From: Vibrio aestivus
GTDB taxonomy: Bacteria > Pseudomonadota > Gammaproteobacteria > Enterobacterales > Vibrionaceae
Direction: 5' to 3'
Length of the DNA stretch: 47,993 nt
Assembly: GCA_003263845.1 (NCBI GenBank)
Contig: JYJN01000055.1
Location: 1-47,993, forward strand
A program made the translations under genes and the position numbers. Below the pieces are notes generated by a model that did not search any database, was not told the origin of the DNA, and saw only the letters and a program-made list of their open reading frames with translations. This document shows positions 12,372 through 20,646 of the stretch, piece by piece; the stretch's first letter is position 1; every line of letters starts with the position of its first letter.

Positions 12372-13320
12372 TTAGCTAATCGCTTCACGCCCATGTGGAC
12401 TATCTAAATCTAGTTCAGGGCCAGCTGGTACTACTTGCGTCGGGTTAATGCCAGTGTGGCTGAAGTAGTAGTGGCGCTTTATGTGGTAAAAATCGGTCGT
12501 CTCTTTTACACCTGTCACTTGATACAGCTCTTTCATATAGCCTTGCAAATTTTTGTAGTCTGCAATGCGCTTTTTATTACATTTGAAGTGGCCGACATAC
12601 ACAGGGTCAAAACGGATTAATGTCGTGAACAATCGCCAATCTGCTTCGGTTAGTCTGTTACCAACCAGATAGCGGCTATCGGCCAGATGTGTATCCAGTT
12701 CATCCAGTGCATCGAATAACTTATCGAAAGCTTCTTCATAAGCCGCTTGCGTCGTGGCAAAACCACAGCGGTAAACGCCGTTGTTCACGCTTGGGTAGAT
12801 GAAGTCATTCCATTTATCGATTTGAGTACGTTTTTCTTCTGGGTAGTAATCGTCATGATTACCGGTGAGTTCATTAAACGCAGAGTTGAACATACGAATG
12901 ATCTCTGATGATTCATTACTGACAATGGTATTGGTTTTCTTGTCCCAAAGCACTGGCACTGTTACACGGCCTGTGTAATCACGTTTGGCTTGAGTGTAGA
13001 TTTGATGCATTCGAGTATGGCCAAATAGAGGCTCTGGCAAACAGAACTGCCAACCTTCACTGAGCATATCGGGGCTAACTACGGTAACATCGATATGTTC
13101 ATCCAAACCTTTCAGTTCACGGAAAATCAATGTGCGATGCGCCCAAGGGCAAGCTAAAGATACGTATAAGTGGTAGCGACCCGACTCTGGTTGGTACTTT
13201 GCATTTTTTGTCACTTGAGATCCAGTCACGAAAACCTGCATCTTCTCGAACAAACTTACCATCGCTTGATTTGGTGTCATACCAAACGTCATGCCACACA
13301 CCTTCAACTAACTTACCCAT
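12372..13320 (-). CDS. yqjG: Glutathionyl-hydroquinone reductase, Xi-class GST (one apparent frameshift)
   Basis: This family reduces glutathionyl-hydroquinones using glutathione through an active-site Cys. The protein opens MGKLVEGVWHDVWYDTK, has the Xi-class active-site motif SLACPWAHR (Cys-Pro-Trp-Ala), then VVSPDMLSEGW and VPVLWDKKTNTIVSNESSEI, and a helical GST C-domain with NRLTEADWRLFTTLIRFDPVYV. The N-terminal 35 or so residues lie in another frame; the shift is at 13204-13209, a six-T run that should be five. Repaired length is about 315 residues, normal for Vibrio YqjG/EcmB-like proteins. It stands alone between pta and the opp operon. The gene symbol follows the E. coli homologue. 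Confidence 0.9.
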
Positions 13321-13464
13321 CTGACTTTTCCTTCTTCAACTCTTTGTATGGTTTCCATTATAAGAATTGAGGTGAAGAGGAGAACCAACCAAACTTGTCC
13401 TAGTTGTTCAGAAATTTTGAATAAGCGCTAATGCCATTGCTTTTACTGCAAGAGCTCTAAAGTA

Positions 13465-13499
13465 CAAAAAAAGCGCGACCCAATAATGGAATCGCGCTT
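13465..13499 (-). terminator. Terminator of the opp operon
   Basis: AAGCGCGA / TCGCGCTT hairpin with a 13-base loop, followed on the minus strand by seven T residues. It lies about 50 bp after the oppF stop and would form the 3' end of the proposed OppZ RNA. Confidence 0.85.
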
Positions 13500-13530
13500 A
13501 AAGCCCGTCACAGGCTGAATAGCTTAATAC
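13465..13530 (-). ncRNA. oppZ: Candidate OppZ-type small RNA from the oppF 3' UTR
   Basis: Known: in V. cholerae the 3' UTR of oppABCDF is processed by RNase E into OppZ, a small RNA that base-pairs near oppB. Seen here: the 3' UTR of oppF has an AU-rich stretch followed by a structured 3' end and a terminator. Bases 13507-13517 (minus-strand RNA CAGCCUGUGAC) are complementary at 10 of 11 positions to the oppB leader at 17377-17387. The 5' end is a guess, since processing cannot be read from sequence. The call rests on location plus this complementarity. Confidence 0.55.
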
Positions 13531-13547
13531 GGATTAATCTAAATATG

Positions 13548-14540
13548 TTAGACAGTCACGTTCAAACACGAAACTGCATGAACATCATTCCCTTGGATTG
13601 TTGGCTTTCTTTCTGAACACGCTTGAGTTGCTTGAGGGCAACGGGTACGGAAAACGCAACCCGACGGCGGGTTCATTGGCGATGGCAAATCGCCCTCTAG
13701 CATTTCGATCTTCTTAGCACGTTCAAGTTTCGGATCGGGAATCGGTACCGCTGACATAAGCGCTCGCGTGTATGGGTGTTTAGGGTCTGCAAACAGTGCA
13801 TCCGATTCCCCCAGCTCAACCGCATTACCCAAGTACATCACGAGTACGCGATCAGAAATGTGTTTCACCACTGACAAATCGTGGGCAATGAATACCAGTG
13901 ATAAGCCCAACTCTTTTTGCAGCTCTTTAAGCAGGTTAACTACCTGAGCTTGAATCGATACATCCAGTGCCGATACAGGCTCATCACAGATGATCATCTT
14001 AGGCTTAAGAATCAGTGCTCGAGCAATACCAATGCGCTGACACTGACCACCAGAGAACTCGTGAGGATAACGGTTGATCACGTTTGGCAGCAGGCCAACT
14101 TTCGCCATCATCTCTCTTACGCGATCTTTCACTTCCACTTTGTTTAGCTCAGGGTAGAACGTGCGAAGTGGCTCAGCGATGATGTCACCCACTGTCATAC
14201 GTGGGTTAAGCGATGCAAGCGGATCTTGGAAAATCATCTGCATCTCTTTGCGTGTATCACGACGCTGAACTTCGCCCATTTTCAGTGCGTCTTGACCAAG
14301 CCAAACGACTTCACCATCGGTCGCTTCAACTAGACCAATGATCGCTCGCGCAAACGTTGATTTACCACAACCAGACTCACCCACTACACCTAGTGTTTCG
14401 CCTTCATAAAGGCGTACATTAACACCGTCTACCGCTTTTAGTGCCGTAGGTTTAGCCCAAGGCCAAGCGGATTTTGAAGCAATGCTAAAGTGTACTTTTA
14501 GGTCTTTGATATCGAGTAATAGTTTCTTGTCTTGCATCAT
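13548..14540 (-). CDS. oppF: Oligopeptide ABC transporter ATP-binding protein OppF
   Basis: One of the two ATPases driving the OppBC channel. Walker A is GESGCGKST, the signature is [17 protein letters not shown], Walker B is [12 protein letters not shown], and the H-loop is [12 protein letters not shown]. The C-terminal oligo_HPY-type region includes [19 protein letters not shown]. The start was chosen as the ATGATG whose second base overlaps the oppD stop (ATGA), a typical coupled junction; the longer frame upstream to 14558 reads back into oppD. Length about 330 residues is normal. It is the last gene of oppABCDF. Confidence 0.95.
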   Translation of the reverse strand: MMQDKKLLLDIKDLKVHFSIASKSAWPWAKPTALKAVDGVNVRLYEGETLGVVGESGCGKSTFARAIIGLVEATDGEVVWLGQDALKMGEVQRRDTRKEMQMIFQDPLASLNPRMTVGDIIAEPLRTFYPELNKVEVKDRVREMMAKVGLLPNVINRYPHEFSGGQCQRIGIARALILKPKMIICDEPVSALDVSIQAQVVNLLKELQKELGLSLVFIAHDLSVVKHISDRVLVMYLGNAVELGESDALFADPKHPYTRALMSAVPIPDPKLERAKKIEMLEGDLPSPMNPPSGCVFRTRCPQATQACSERKPTIQGNDVHAVSCLNVTV

Positions 14541-15508
14541 TTTGCCCAAGCCTCCCAATCAGAAAAACATGCACGCTGACGACCATCACCAAATGGTGTC
14601 AGAATTGGCGTTTCGCTCTTACAGCGATCCGTTACGCGATGGCAACGCTCTTGATAAGGGCAGCCAGGTGGCAAACGTAAAAGGTTAGGTGGATTGCCCG
14701 GAATAGTCGGCAAAACTTCGCCTTCCGTATCCAATCGTGGAATCGCTTTTAGCAGGCCCTCTGCATAAGGGTGGCTAGGGTTATAGAAAATTTCATCAAC
14801 CGTGCCGTATTCCATGGTACGGCCAGCGTACATCACGAGCACTTTGTCACATGAACCCGCAACAACGCCCAAGTCGTGAGTAATCATGATGATTGCTGTG
14901 TTAAATTCTGATTTCAACTCGTTAAGCAAATCCATGATCTGCGCCTGAACAGTTACATCAAGTGCAGTCGTCGGCTCATCTGCAATCAGAAGTTTTGGAC
15001 GACACAATAGCGCCATCGCAATCATTACACGCTGACGCATACCGCCAGAGAACTCATGCGGATACATGGTAATACGTTTACGCGCTTCTGGAATTTTAAC
15101 CGCTTCAAGCATGCGTACAGACTCTTCGAATGCCTCTGCCTTACCCATGCCTTTATGAAGCATCAATACTTCCATTAGCTGATCACTCACCTTCATATAT
15201 GGGTTAAGCGACGTCATTGGGTCTTGGAAGATCATAGCGATCTGTTCTGCACGAACTTTATTCAGCTCTTTTTCTGGAAGGTTAAGGATTTCCTTACCTT
15301 CAAATTTTGCGCTACCAGAGATGATGCCATTCTTCGCAAGCAATCCCATGATAGAGAACACCGTTTGCGATTTACCGGAACCCGACTCACCTACGATACC
15401 CAAAGTCTCACCTTGATTAAGTGAGAAATTTAAATCGTTAACTGCGGTGACAATACCGTCTTGAGTAGTAAACTCGACACGCAGATCTTTTACATCTAAT
15501 AAGCTCAT
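14537..15508 (-). CDS. oppD: Oligopeptide ABC transporter ATP-binding protein OppD
   Basis: The partner ATPase of OppF, 323 residues. Walker A is GESGSGKSQ, the signature HEFSGGMRQRVMIAMAL, Walker B LLIADEPTTALD, and the H-loop MITHDLGVVAG. The Cys-containing C-terminal extension (PPGCPYQERCHRVTDRC) is the one that binds a [4Fe-4S] cluster in some Opp/Dpp ATPases. A GAGGAA ribosome site precedes the ATG. It is 20 bp after oppC and overlaps oppF by four bases. Confidence 0.96.
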   Translation of the reverse strand: MSLLDVKDLRVEFTTQDGIVTAVNDLNFSLNQGETLGIVGESGSGKSQTVFSIMGLLAKNGIISGSAKFEGKEILNLPEKELNKVRAEQIAMIFQDPMTSLNPYMKVSDQLMEVLMLHKGMGKAEAFEESVRMLEAVKIPEARKRITMYPHEFSGGMRQRVMIAMALLCRPKLLIADEPTTALDVTVQAQIMDLLNELKSEFNTAIIMITHDLGVVAGSCDKVLVMYAGRTMEYGTVDEIFYNPSHPYAEGLLKAIPRLDTEGEVLPTIPGNPPNLLRLPPGCPYQERCHRVTDRCKSETPILTPFGDGRQRACFSDWEAWAK

Positions 15509-15528
15509 TGTTACTTCCTCAGTCTTGA

Positions 15529-16431
15529 TTAACGATCTTTTGGATCGAGTGCATCACGCAGACCATCGCCCACATAGTTAAAACAGAATAGAGTGACAAC
15601 CATAAATGCTGCTGGGAATGCCAACTGCCAGATTGCAACTTCCATCGTGTTCGCGCCTTCTTGTAGCAATGCGCCCCAACTCGTCATCGGCTCTTGAACA
15701 CCAAGACCAAGGAATGAAAGGAATGACTCTGTCAAAATCATGCTTGGGATAAGTAGTGTTGAGTAAACCGCTACAATACCCAAAACGTTCGGTACAATGT
15801 GACGAGTAATGATATTCCACTTACTCACACCACATACGTGCGCTGCTTCGATGAATTCTTTGCTACGCAAGCTTAGCGTTTGACCACGTACAATACGCGC
15901 CATATCAAGCCATGCGATTGCACCAATCGCAACGAATATCAGAACGATGTTACGGCCAAAAATCGTTACCAACACGATAACAAGGAACATGAACGGAACA
16001 GCGTATAGAATTTCCAGAATACGCATCATGATTCGGTCAGTACGGCCACCAATAAAACCTGATGCCGCGCCGTATAAAGTACCAATCAATACGGCAACCA
16101 TAGCACCCATCACACCCACCATAAGTGAGATTCGGCCACCTACCAAGGTACGAACATACAAATCACGACCAAGCGCATCGGTACCAAAGAAATGATCCAG
16201 TGAAGGGGCTGCGTGAATTGAGTACCAGTCGGTATCTTCAAAACTGTACTGTGCAAACATTGGCAGGAAAACAACCGCCAGCGTCATCAAAACAAGAATA
16301 ACCAAACTCGCCATTGCCGCTTTATTGCGCATAAAACGAATTCGTGCATCTTGCCAAAGGCTGCGACCTTCAATTTCTAAGTTCTCAGAGAACTTCTCGA
16401 TCGCTTCTAAATTTTCTTTTTTCGTCAACAT
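15529..16431 (-). CDS. oppC: Oligopeptide ABC transporter permease OppC
   Basis: A 300-residue inner-membrane permease with about six membrane segments; the first is at residues 37-60. The cytoplasmic coupling motif of BPD-type permeases is seen as EAAHVCGVSKWNIITRHIVPN. The N-terminus (MLTKKENLEAIEKFSENLEIEGRSLW, quoted in part) resembles E. coli OppC, including the RSLWQDAxxRFxxNKAA pattern. It sits 14 bp after oppB in the operon. Confidence 0.96.
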   Translation of the reverse strand: MLTKKENLEAIEKFSENLEIEGRSLWQDARIRFMRNKAAMASLVILVLMTLAVVFLPMFAQYSFEDTDWYSIHAAPSLDHFFGTDALGRDLYVRTLVGGRISLMVGVMGAMVAVLIGTLYGAASGFIGGRTDRIMMRILEILYAVPFMFLVIVLVTIFGRNIVLIFVAIGAIAWLDMARIVRGQTLSLRSKEFIEAAHVCGVSKWNIITRHIVPNVLGIVAVYSTLLIPSMILTESFLSFLGLGVQEPMTSWGALLQEGANTMEVAIWQLAFPAAFMVVTLFCFNYVGDGLRDALDPKDR

Positions 16432-16445
16432 GTTAATACTCCAAC

Positions 16446-17363
16446 CTAGTAGCGAATCTTCGGATCAATAGCAGCCAATAGAATGTCGACCACGGCATTG
16501 AACAAAATGAACAAGAAGCCAATTAGGATAGTCACCCCCATAACCAGAGAGTAATCTCGGTTGAAGGCAGCGTTAACGAATAGCTTACCAATACCTGGTA
16601 AACCAAAAATGGTTTCGATAACCACCGAACCAGTAATAATACCGACAAACGCAGGGCCCATGTATGACACAACAGGAAGCAAGGCTGGACGAAGTGCGTG
16701 TTTAAAAATGATGTAGCGGTAGCTCAAGCCTTTCGCGCGGGCAGTGCGAATAAAGTTACTGTTCAAGGTTTCAATCATCGAACCACGGGTAATACGTGCA
16801 AAGGTAGCAACGTAAAGTAGTGACATACCTAATACAGCAGTGCCATATATTTAAATGAACCGTCGTGCCAACCACCAGCGGGGAACCAACCTAAATTGAT
16901 AGAAAATAGGTAGATCAATACAGGTGCGAGCACGAACGATGGCATAACCACCCCGAGCATGGCGGTCGCCATTATCGAATAATCGAGCCACGTATTTTGC
17001 CGCAAGGCCGCAATAGTACCGACCCTACCCCATAATGACGGTAAAGATGAACGCCGCAAAACCGACTTTTGCCGACACTGGTAGTGCGCCAGCGATTAGC
17101 TCATTTACGGTAAAGTCTTTGTATTTAAAGGAAGGGCCAAAGTCACCTTGAAGAATATTTCCAAGGTACGTTAGGTACTGCTCTGCAACTGGCTTATCTA
17201 AGCCGTATTTTGCATTAATATTAGCCATTACTTCCGGTGGTAGCGGACGTTCTGTTGAAAACGGGTTACCCGGTGCGTAACGCATAAGAAAGAAGGAGAC
17301 GGTGATCAATACCAACATAGTTGGGATTGCTTCAAAGATCCTTTTCGCAATGAATTTAAACAT
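16446..17363 (-). CDS. oppB: Oligopeptide ABC transporter permease OppB (three apparent 1-base deletions)
   Basis: OppB forms the transmembrane channel with OppC. The start MFKFIAKRIFEAIPTMLVL is classic OppB, and the C-terminus IDPKIRY matches E. coli. The coupling motif reads RTARAKGLSYRYIIFKHALRPALLP. Reading needs three single-base additions: two close together at about 17037 and 17031 (IMG then TIAALRQNTWLDYS) and one at about 16838 (YMAL then LGMSLLYVATFARITRG). With these the length is 306 residues, exactly that of E. coli OppB. The three breaks are hard to reconcile with a functional operon and look like sequencing errors. Translation may be controlled by OppZ pairing just upstream. 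Confidence 0.92.
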
Positions 17364-17376
17364 AAACCCACTCTTC

Positions 17377-17387
17377 CAGTCTGTGAC
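17377..17387 (-). promoter_or_regulatory. Candidate OppZ pairing site in the oppB leader
   Basis: The RNA segment GUCACAGACUG, 14-24 nt upstream of the oppB ATG and next to its ribosome site, is complementary to the oppF 3' UTR at 13507-13517 with one mismatch. Location matches the known control point of OppZ in V. cholerae. Pairing strength has not been computed. Confidence 0.5.
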
Positions 17388-17437
17388 ATATGTAATTTTA
17401 AATGCCTATTGCCAAATCCAAGGCAATAGAAAACGAA

Positions 17438-17459
17438 AGGGCCTGCCTTAACAGGCCCT
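17438..17459 (-). terminator. Hairpin between oppA and oppB
   Basis: AGGGCCTG / CAGGCCCT with a 6-base loop, followed on the minus strand by TTTCGTTTTC. It lies in the 145-bp gap between oppA and oppB and probably lowers readthrough, or protects the oppA 3' end, so that more binding protein than transporter is made. Confidence 0.75.
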
Positions 17460-17508
17460 GATATTATTGTGTTTAAGAACTAAAGAAGTTCTAACGCGTT
17501 ATGCGCTA

Positions 17509-19158
17509 TTACTGCGCTTTGATGTAAAGATCTTTCGAGAAGATCTTATCTTCAGCGTTGTTTGATGGGAAACCGCCAACCTGAGGTGATACCAGGCGAG
17601 ATTTCACATATTGGTAGATAGGTGCGATAGGCATATCTGTCGCTAGCAACTGTTCAGCTTTAAGGTAAAGTGCTTGACGCTCTTCTTCACTTGTCGCTGT
17701 CATTGCATCTTGCATAACTTGGTCATACTCAGCACTGTTGTACTTCGGATCGTTCGAGCTGTTCGTCGACTTCATTAGCGTTAGGAATGAAGACGCTTCG
17801 TTATAGTCGCCACACCAACCAGCACGAGTCACATCAAAGTTACCTTGACGACGCGTATCTAGGTAAGTTTTCCACTCTTGGTTTTCAAGAGTGATATCAA
17901 CGCCTAGATCTTTCTTCCACATCGATTGGATTGCAGTTGCAATCTTACGGTGGTTCTCAGATGTGTTGTACAGTAGGTTGAATTGAAGTGGATTATCAGC
18001 ACCGAAACCCGCTTCCTCTAACAACTTCTTCGCTTCAGCAACACGCTCTTCTTGAGTCATCTTACCGTAAGCAGGCAGCTCTGGGTTAAATCCAGCGGTA
18101 ATTTCCGGTGTTAGGAAGTACGCTGGCTTTTGGCCCTGACCTAGAATAATGTTAGAGATAACATTACGGTCGATTGCGTAAGAAAGTGCTTTACGTACAC
18201 GAACATCATCGAATGGTGCACGCTCATTGTTGAAACCGTAATAGTAGCTACATAGGTCACCCTTAACAGATACTGATTCCGCGTGATCTTTCTTCAAACG
18301 AGCGAAGTGTTCGATTGGCAGTTCGTTTGTAATGTGAATTTCACCAGATAGGAAACGGTTCATTTCTGCCACTTGGTTCTCGATTGGCAAGAAAGTTACT
18401 TTATTCAGCTTGGTATTCGCGTTATCCCAGTACTTCTCGTTACGAGTAAGTTCGATACGCTCGTTTACAACCCAGTTGTTTAGCACGTATGCACCGTTAC
18501 CAACAAAATTCTCTGGCTTAGTCCATTGGTCACCGTACGCTTCAACAGTTGCGCGATGAACAGGCTTCATTGTGGTGTGACCCATCATTGCTACGAAGTA
18601 TGGAAGCGCTTTCTCTGTTTTGATCTCTAGCGTATTCGCATCAACGGCACGTACACCTAGTGTTTCTTTGTCAGCGTTACCGGCAATGATCTCTTTTGCG
18701 TTTTCAATGGTTGTGTACTCAATGTACCACGAGTATGGAGAAGCAGTTGCAGGATCAACGGCACGCTTGAAACTGTACACGAAGTCTTCTGCAGTCACTG
18801 GGTCACCGTTAGACCACTTAGCACCTTCACGAATCTTAAAGACAAACGTCTTGTTGTCTTCTGTCGTCCAGCTCTCTGCAACACCCGGGATTGTATTACC
18901 GTCTGCGTCTTGGTTAACCAGACCTTCTAGTAGGTCGCGGATAACGTGAGACTCTGGAACACCTTCCGTTTTGTGAGGGTCTAGTGAAGCAACTTCGGTG
19001 CCATTACCACGTACAAGTTCTTGTACAACAGGTTTTGCTTCGGCAGGTTTTGCATCAGATTTTGCTGCTTGTTCTTCTGACTTATCGCCACAACCAGCAA
19101 GTGCAAGTGACAGGCCCGCACCTAATAAAATAGCGCGAGTGATTTTATTCTTATACAT
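17509..19158 (-). CDS. oppA: Oligopeptide-binding protein OppA
   Basis: The extracytoplasmic peptide receptor of the Opp importer, a cluster C (SBP_bac_5) solute-binding protein of about 549 residues. The start chosen is MYKNKITRAI, ten codons inside the longest frame, because the signal peptide begins there. The signal ends in LALAGCGDK, a lipobox, so this OppA looks lipid-anchored, unlike the soluble E. coli protein. Family motifs include EVASLDPHKTEGVPESHV, LLEGLV, FKIREGAKWSNGDPVTAEDFVYSF (quoted in part) and FRKALSYAIDR-like VRVRKALSYAIDR. It is the first gene of the operon, with a long gene-free region upstream. Confidence 0.95.
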   Translation of the reverse strand: MYKNKITRAILLGAGLSLALAGCGDKSEEQAAKSDAKPAEAKPVVQELVRGNGTEVASLDPHKTEGVPESHVIRDLLEGLVNQDADGNTIPGVAESWTTEDNKTFVFKIREGAKWSNGDPVTAEDFVYSFKRAVDPATASPYSWYIEYTTIENAKEIIAGNADKETLGVRAVDANTLEIKTEKALPYFVAMMGHTTMKPVHRATVEAYGDQWTKPENFVGNGAYVLNNWVVNERIELTRNEKYWDNANTKLNKVTFLPIENQVAEMNRFLSGEIHITNELPIEHFARLKKDHAESVSVKGDLCSYYYGFNNERAPFDDVRVRKALSYAIDRNVISNIILGQGQKPAYFLTPEITAGFNPELPAYGKMTQEERVAEAKKLLEEAGFGADNPLQFNLLYNTSENHRKIATAIQSMWKKDLGVDITLENQEWKTYLDTRRQGNFDVTRAGWCGDYNEASSFLTLMKSTNSSNDPKYNSAEYDQVMQDAMTATSEEERQALYLKAEQLLATDMPIAPIYQYVKSRLVSPQVGGFPSNNAEDKIFSKDLYIKAQ

Positions 19159-19935
19159 GCTTATTAAACTCCAGTTTTTTTTATGCATCCATGACTTCTT
19201 TGCAAGGTTACTAGAACGGACAGTGATTTAGATTTATTTAGCTCAAATTTTAAGCACAAAAATCTAAAACCTTACAAAGATTGCGGCACACATTATCACT
19301 CATCAAAGCAATTTGCCATAAAAACGCAGCAAAAAAACACATAATACTTAACTTTTAGCGATGATTTGGGGATTAATACCAGAAATTTTAATATATCCAG
19401 TATAACAATACGTCCAGAATTAACCCCACAGAGAATGATGCCTCTTAATCTAGTTTTGAATATTTTTACAGCATCTTATGCTACAAAACACGAAGTAAAT
19501 TAACATTTTCCACAAATCTAAGCTAATCAATAACAACTTTATTCGTTCTGAAAAAGTTGATTTGTGAGGGTTATCACCCTGATTTTTAGCAGAATAATGT
19601 TTCAACTTCGGCTAATTTATCAACACTTAATGCATATATACTCAATAGTTATGACTTAAAATTTAATACAAAAAGCAAATATGGATAACGCTTATGCTCA
19701 TACGCCTCGGTTATTTGAAATAAGTATGGAGTAATAAGAAAGGCTTATCTGAAGAGGTATATCTATTCGGCAAGGTGCTCGAGGAATATCACGTAAAACC
19801 ACACTTTGACTAAATAGTCGTAATATATATACGCAACATCTATTTACTATTTTTATAGTAACTATAAGTATCAGTAAGTTTAATTAATGGAATAACGTGG
19901 AAAAATTCTGGATGAGATAAGAAAATGGAGATAGC

Positions 19936-19966
19936 AAAACGCCGCTTTATAAAAAGCGGCGTTTTA
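19936..19966. terminator. Hairpin at the left edge of the toxin island
   Basis: AAAACGCCGCTTT pairs with AAAGCGGCGTTTT with a short AT loop. T runs of four flank it on both strands, so it can stop transcription either way. It abuts the start of the left downstream repeat at 19966 and marks the boundary between oppA upstream DNA and the island. Confidence 0.75.
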
Positions 19967-20260
19967 ATGGTGATGCTTGCAAGATAAGTCAGCATAACTC
20001 GAACCAGCTATCAATGAGTTAGAACGCAATTTGCAGTATAAGTTCGCATAATATTGCATCAAAAGATTTCAAATCTAGGTGGCGTTTTCAATATGAGGTT
20101 GTAAATTTACCACTTCTCATCAGAGACTGAATGTCTACCTATGTGCGTCCAAGATTCTAGAGTATCATTAGACATTAATGTTTTTGGTGCTCGCCTACGT
20201 GAAGGCTGCATAAGAAATGAGGAGCATTAAAGCTCCTCGAAAATTCTAATTTTAACCGTT
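19966..20260. repeat. Island downstream repeat (R-B), left copy
   Basis: Closely matches 23615-23860. Shared blocks include AATGGTGATGCTTGCAA, GCATCAAAAGATTTCA, TCAATATGAGGTTGTAAATT, ACCACTTCTCATCAGAG and a GCTCCTC hairpin. This copy has about 55 extra bases near its left end. Each copy lies directly 3' of an immunity-type gene. Confidence 0.85.
20219..20238 (-). terminator. Terminator after the small membrane protein gene
   Basis: GAGGAGC / GCTCCTC hairpin with a 6-base loop. A matching hairpin, GAGGAG / CTCCTC, is found at 23817-23836 after the other immunity-type gene. T content after the stem is modest. Confidence 0.55.
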
Positions 20261-20317
20261 AGGGTGAAAATTACTCCTGCCAAAGATTTAAAGGTCATTG
20301 AGTAAAACTTGCACTGT

Positions 20318-20644
20318 CTATCCAAAAACATAAATGGAAATGGCAGCAACAAAAAACAACCAGTTTAGCCACATGAACAAGTCGAAGGAAACTGCTCTAT
20401 TCCTTCGGCGATAGCGCACGAAAGGATAAACAAGGATCAACAGAGTGAATATCCCTCCAGCACCAATCCCCCTTAATGACAAACTGTATTTGTCCTTAAA
20501 CTCTTCTGGTTTTTTAGCTAAACAGTCCACCAATAAATTAATGTGCTTTCGGTCGCCTAGACCATATACCGCCAAGTGATAGAAATACACAAACATCCAC
20601 ACAAGAGAATACATTGCTGCGCTAGAAACTATCGTATCTACCAT
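20318..20644 (-). CDS. Small multi-pass membrane protein, candidate immunity protein
   Basis: A 108-residue protein with three hydrophobic segments: residues about 5-25 (SSAAMYSLVWMFVYFYHLAV), 60-78 (GAGGIFTLLILVYPFV) and 88-107 (FMWLNWLFFVAAISIYVFG). Between the first two is a charged loop. It begins 2 bp after the stop of the LysM/MIX-like protein, so the two are translationally linked. A tiny integral membrane protein directly after a membrane-active effector is the usual arrangement for immunity against pore-forming T6SS or contact-dependent toxins; here that is inference from context. I do not recognise the family. The gene is followed by a hairpin in the repeat. Confidence 0.7.
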   Translation of the reverse strand: MVDTIVSSAAMYSLVWMFVYFYHLAVYGLGDRKHINLLVDCLAKKPEEFKDKYSLSLRGIGAGGIFTLLILVYPFVRYRRRNRAVSFDLFMWLNWLFFVAAISIYVFG

Positions 20645-20646
20645 CT

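Larger units (their letters stand above)
19159..20317. other. Gene-free region upstream of oppA
   Basis: No credible coding frame is found in about 1.16 kb. The part next to oppA (19159-19935) is very AT-rich and should carry the oppA promoter and leader. A hairpin ends it at 19936-19966. The remainder is the left copy of the downstream repeat of the toxin island, including the terminator of the small membrane protein gene. A small RNA in 19200-19935 is possible but nothing in the sequence identifies one. Confidence 0.6.

Noticed and set aside
19200..19935. Small RNA or coding gene in the AT-rich region upstream of oppA
   Set aside because: No frame, no conserved RNA motif I recognise, and the terminal hairpin could serve the opposite strand.
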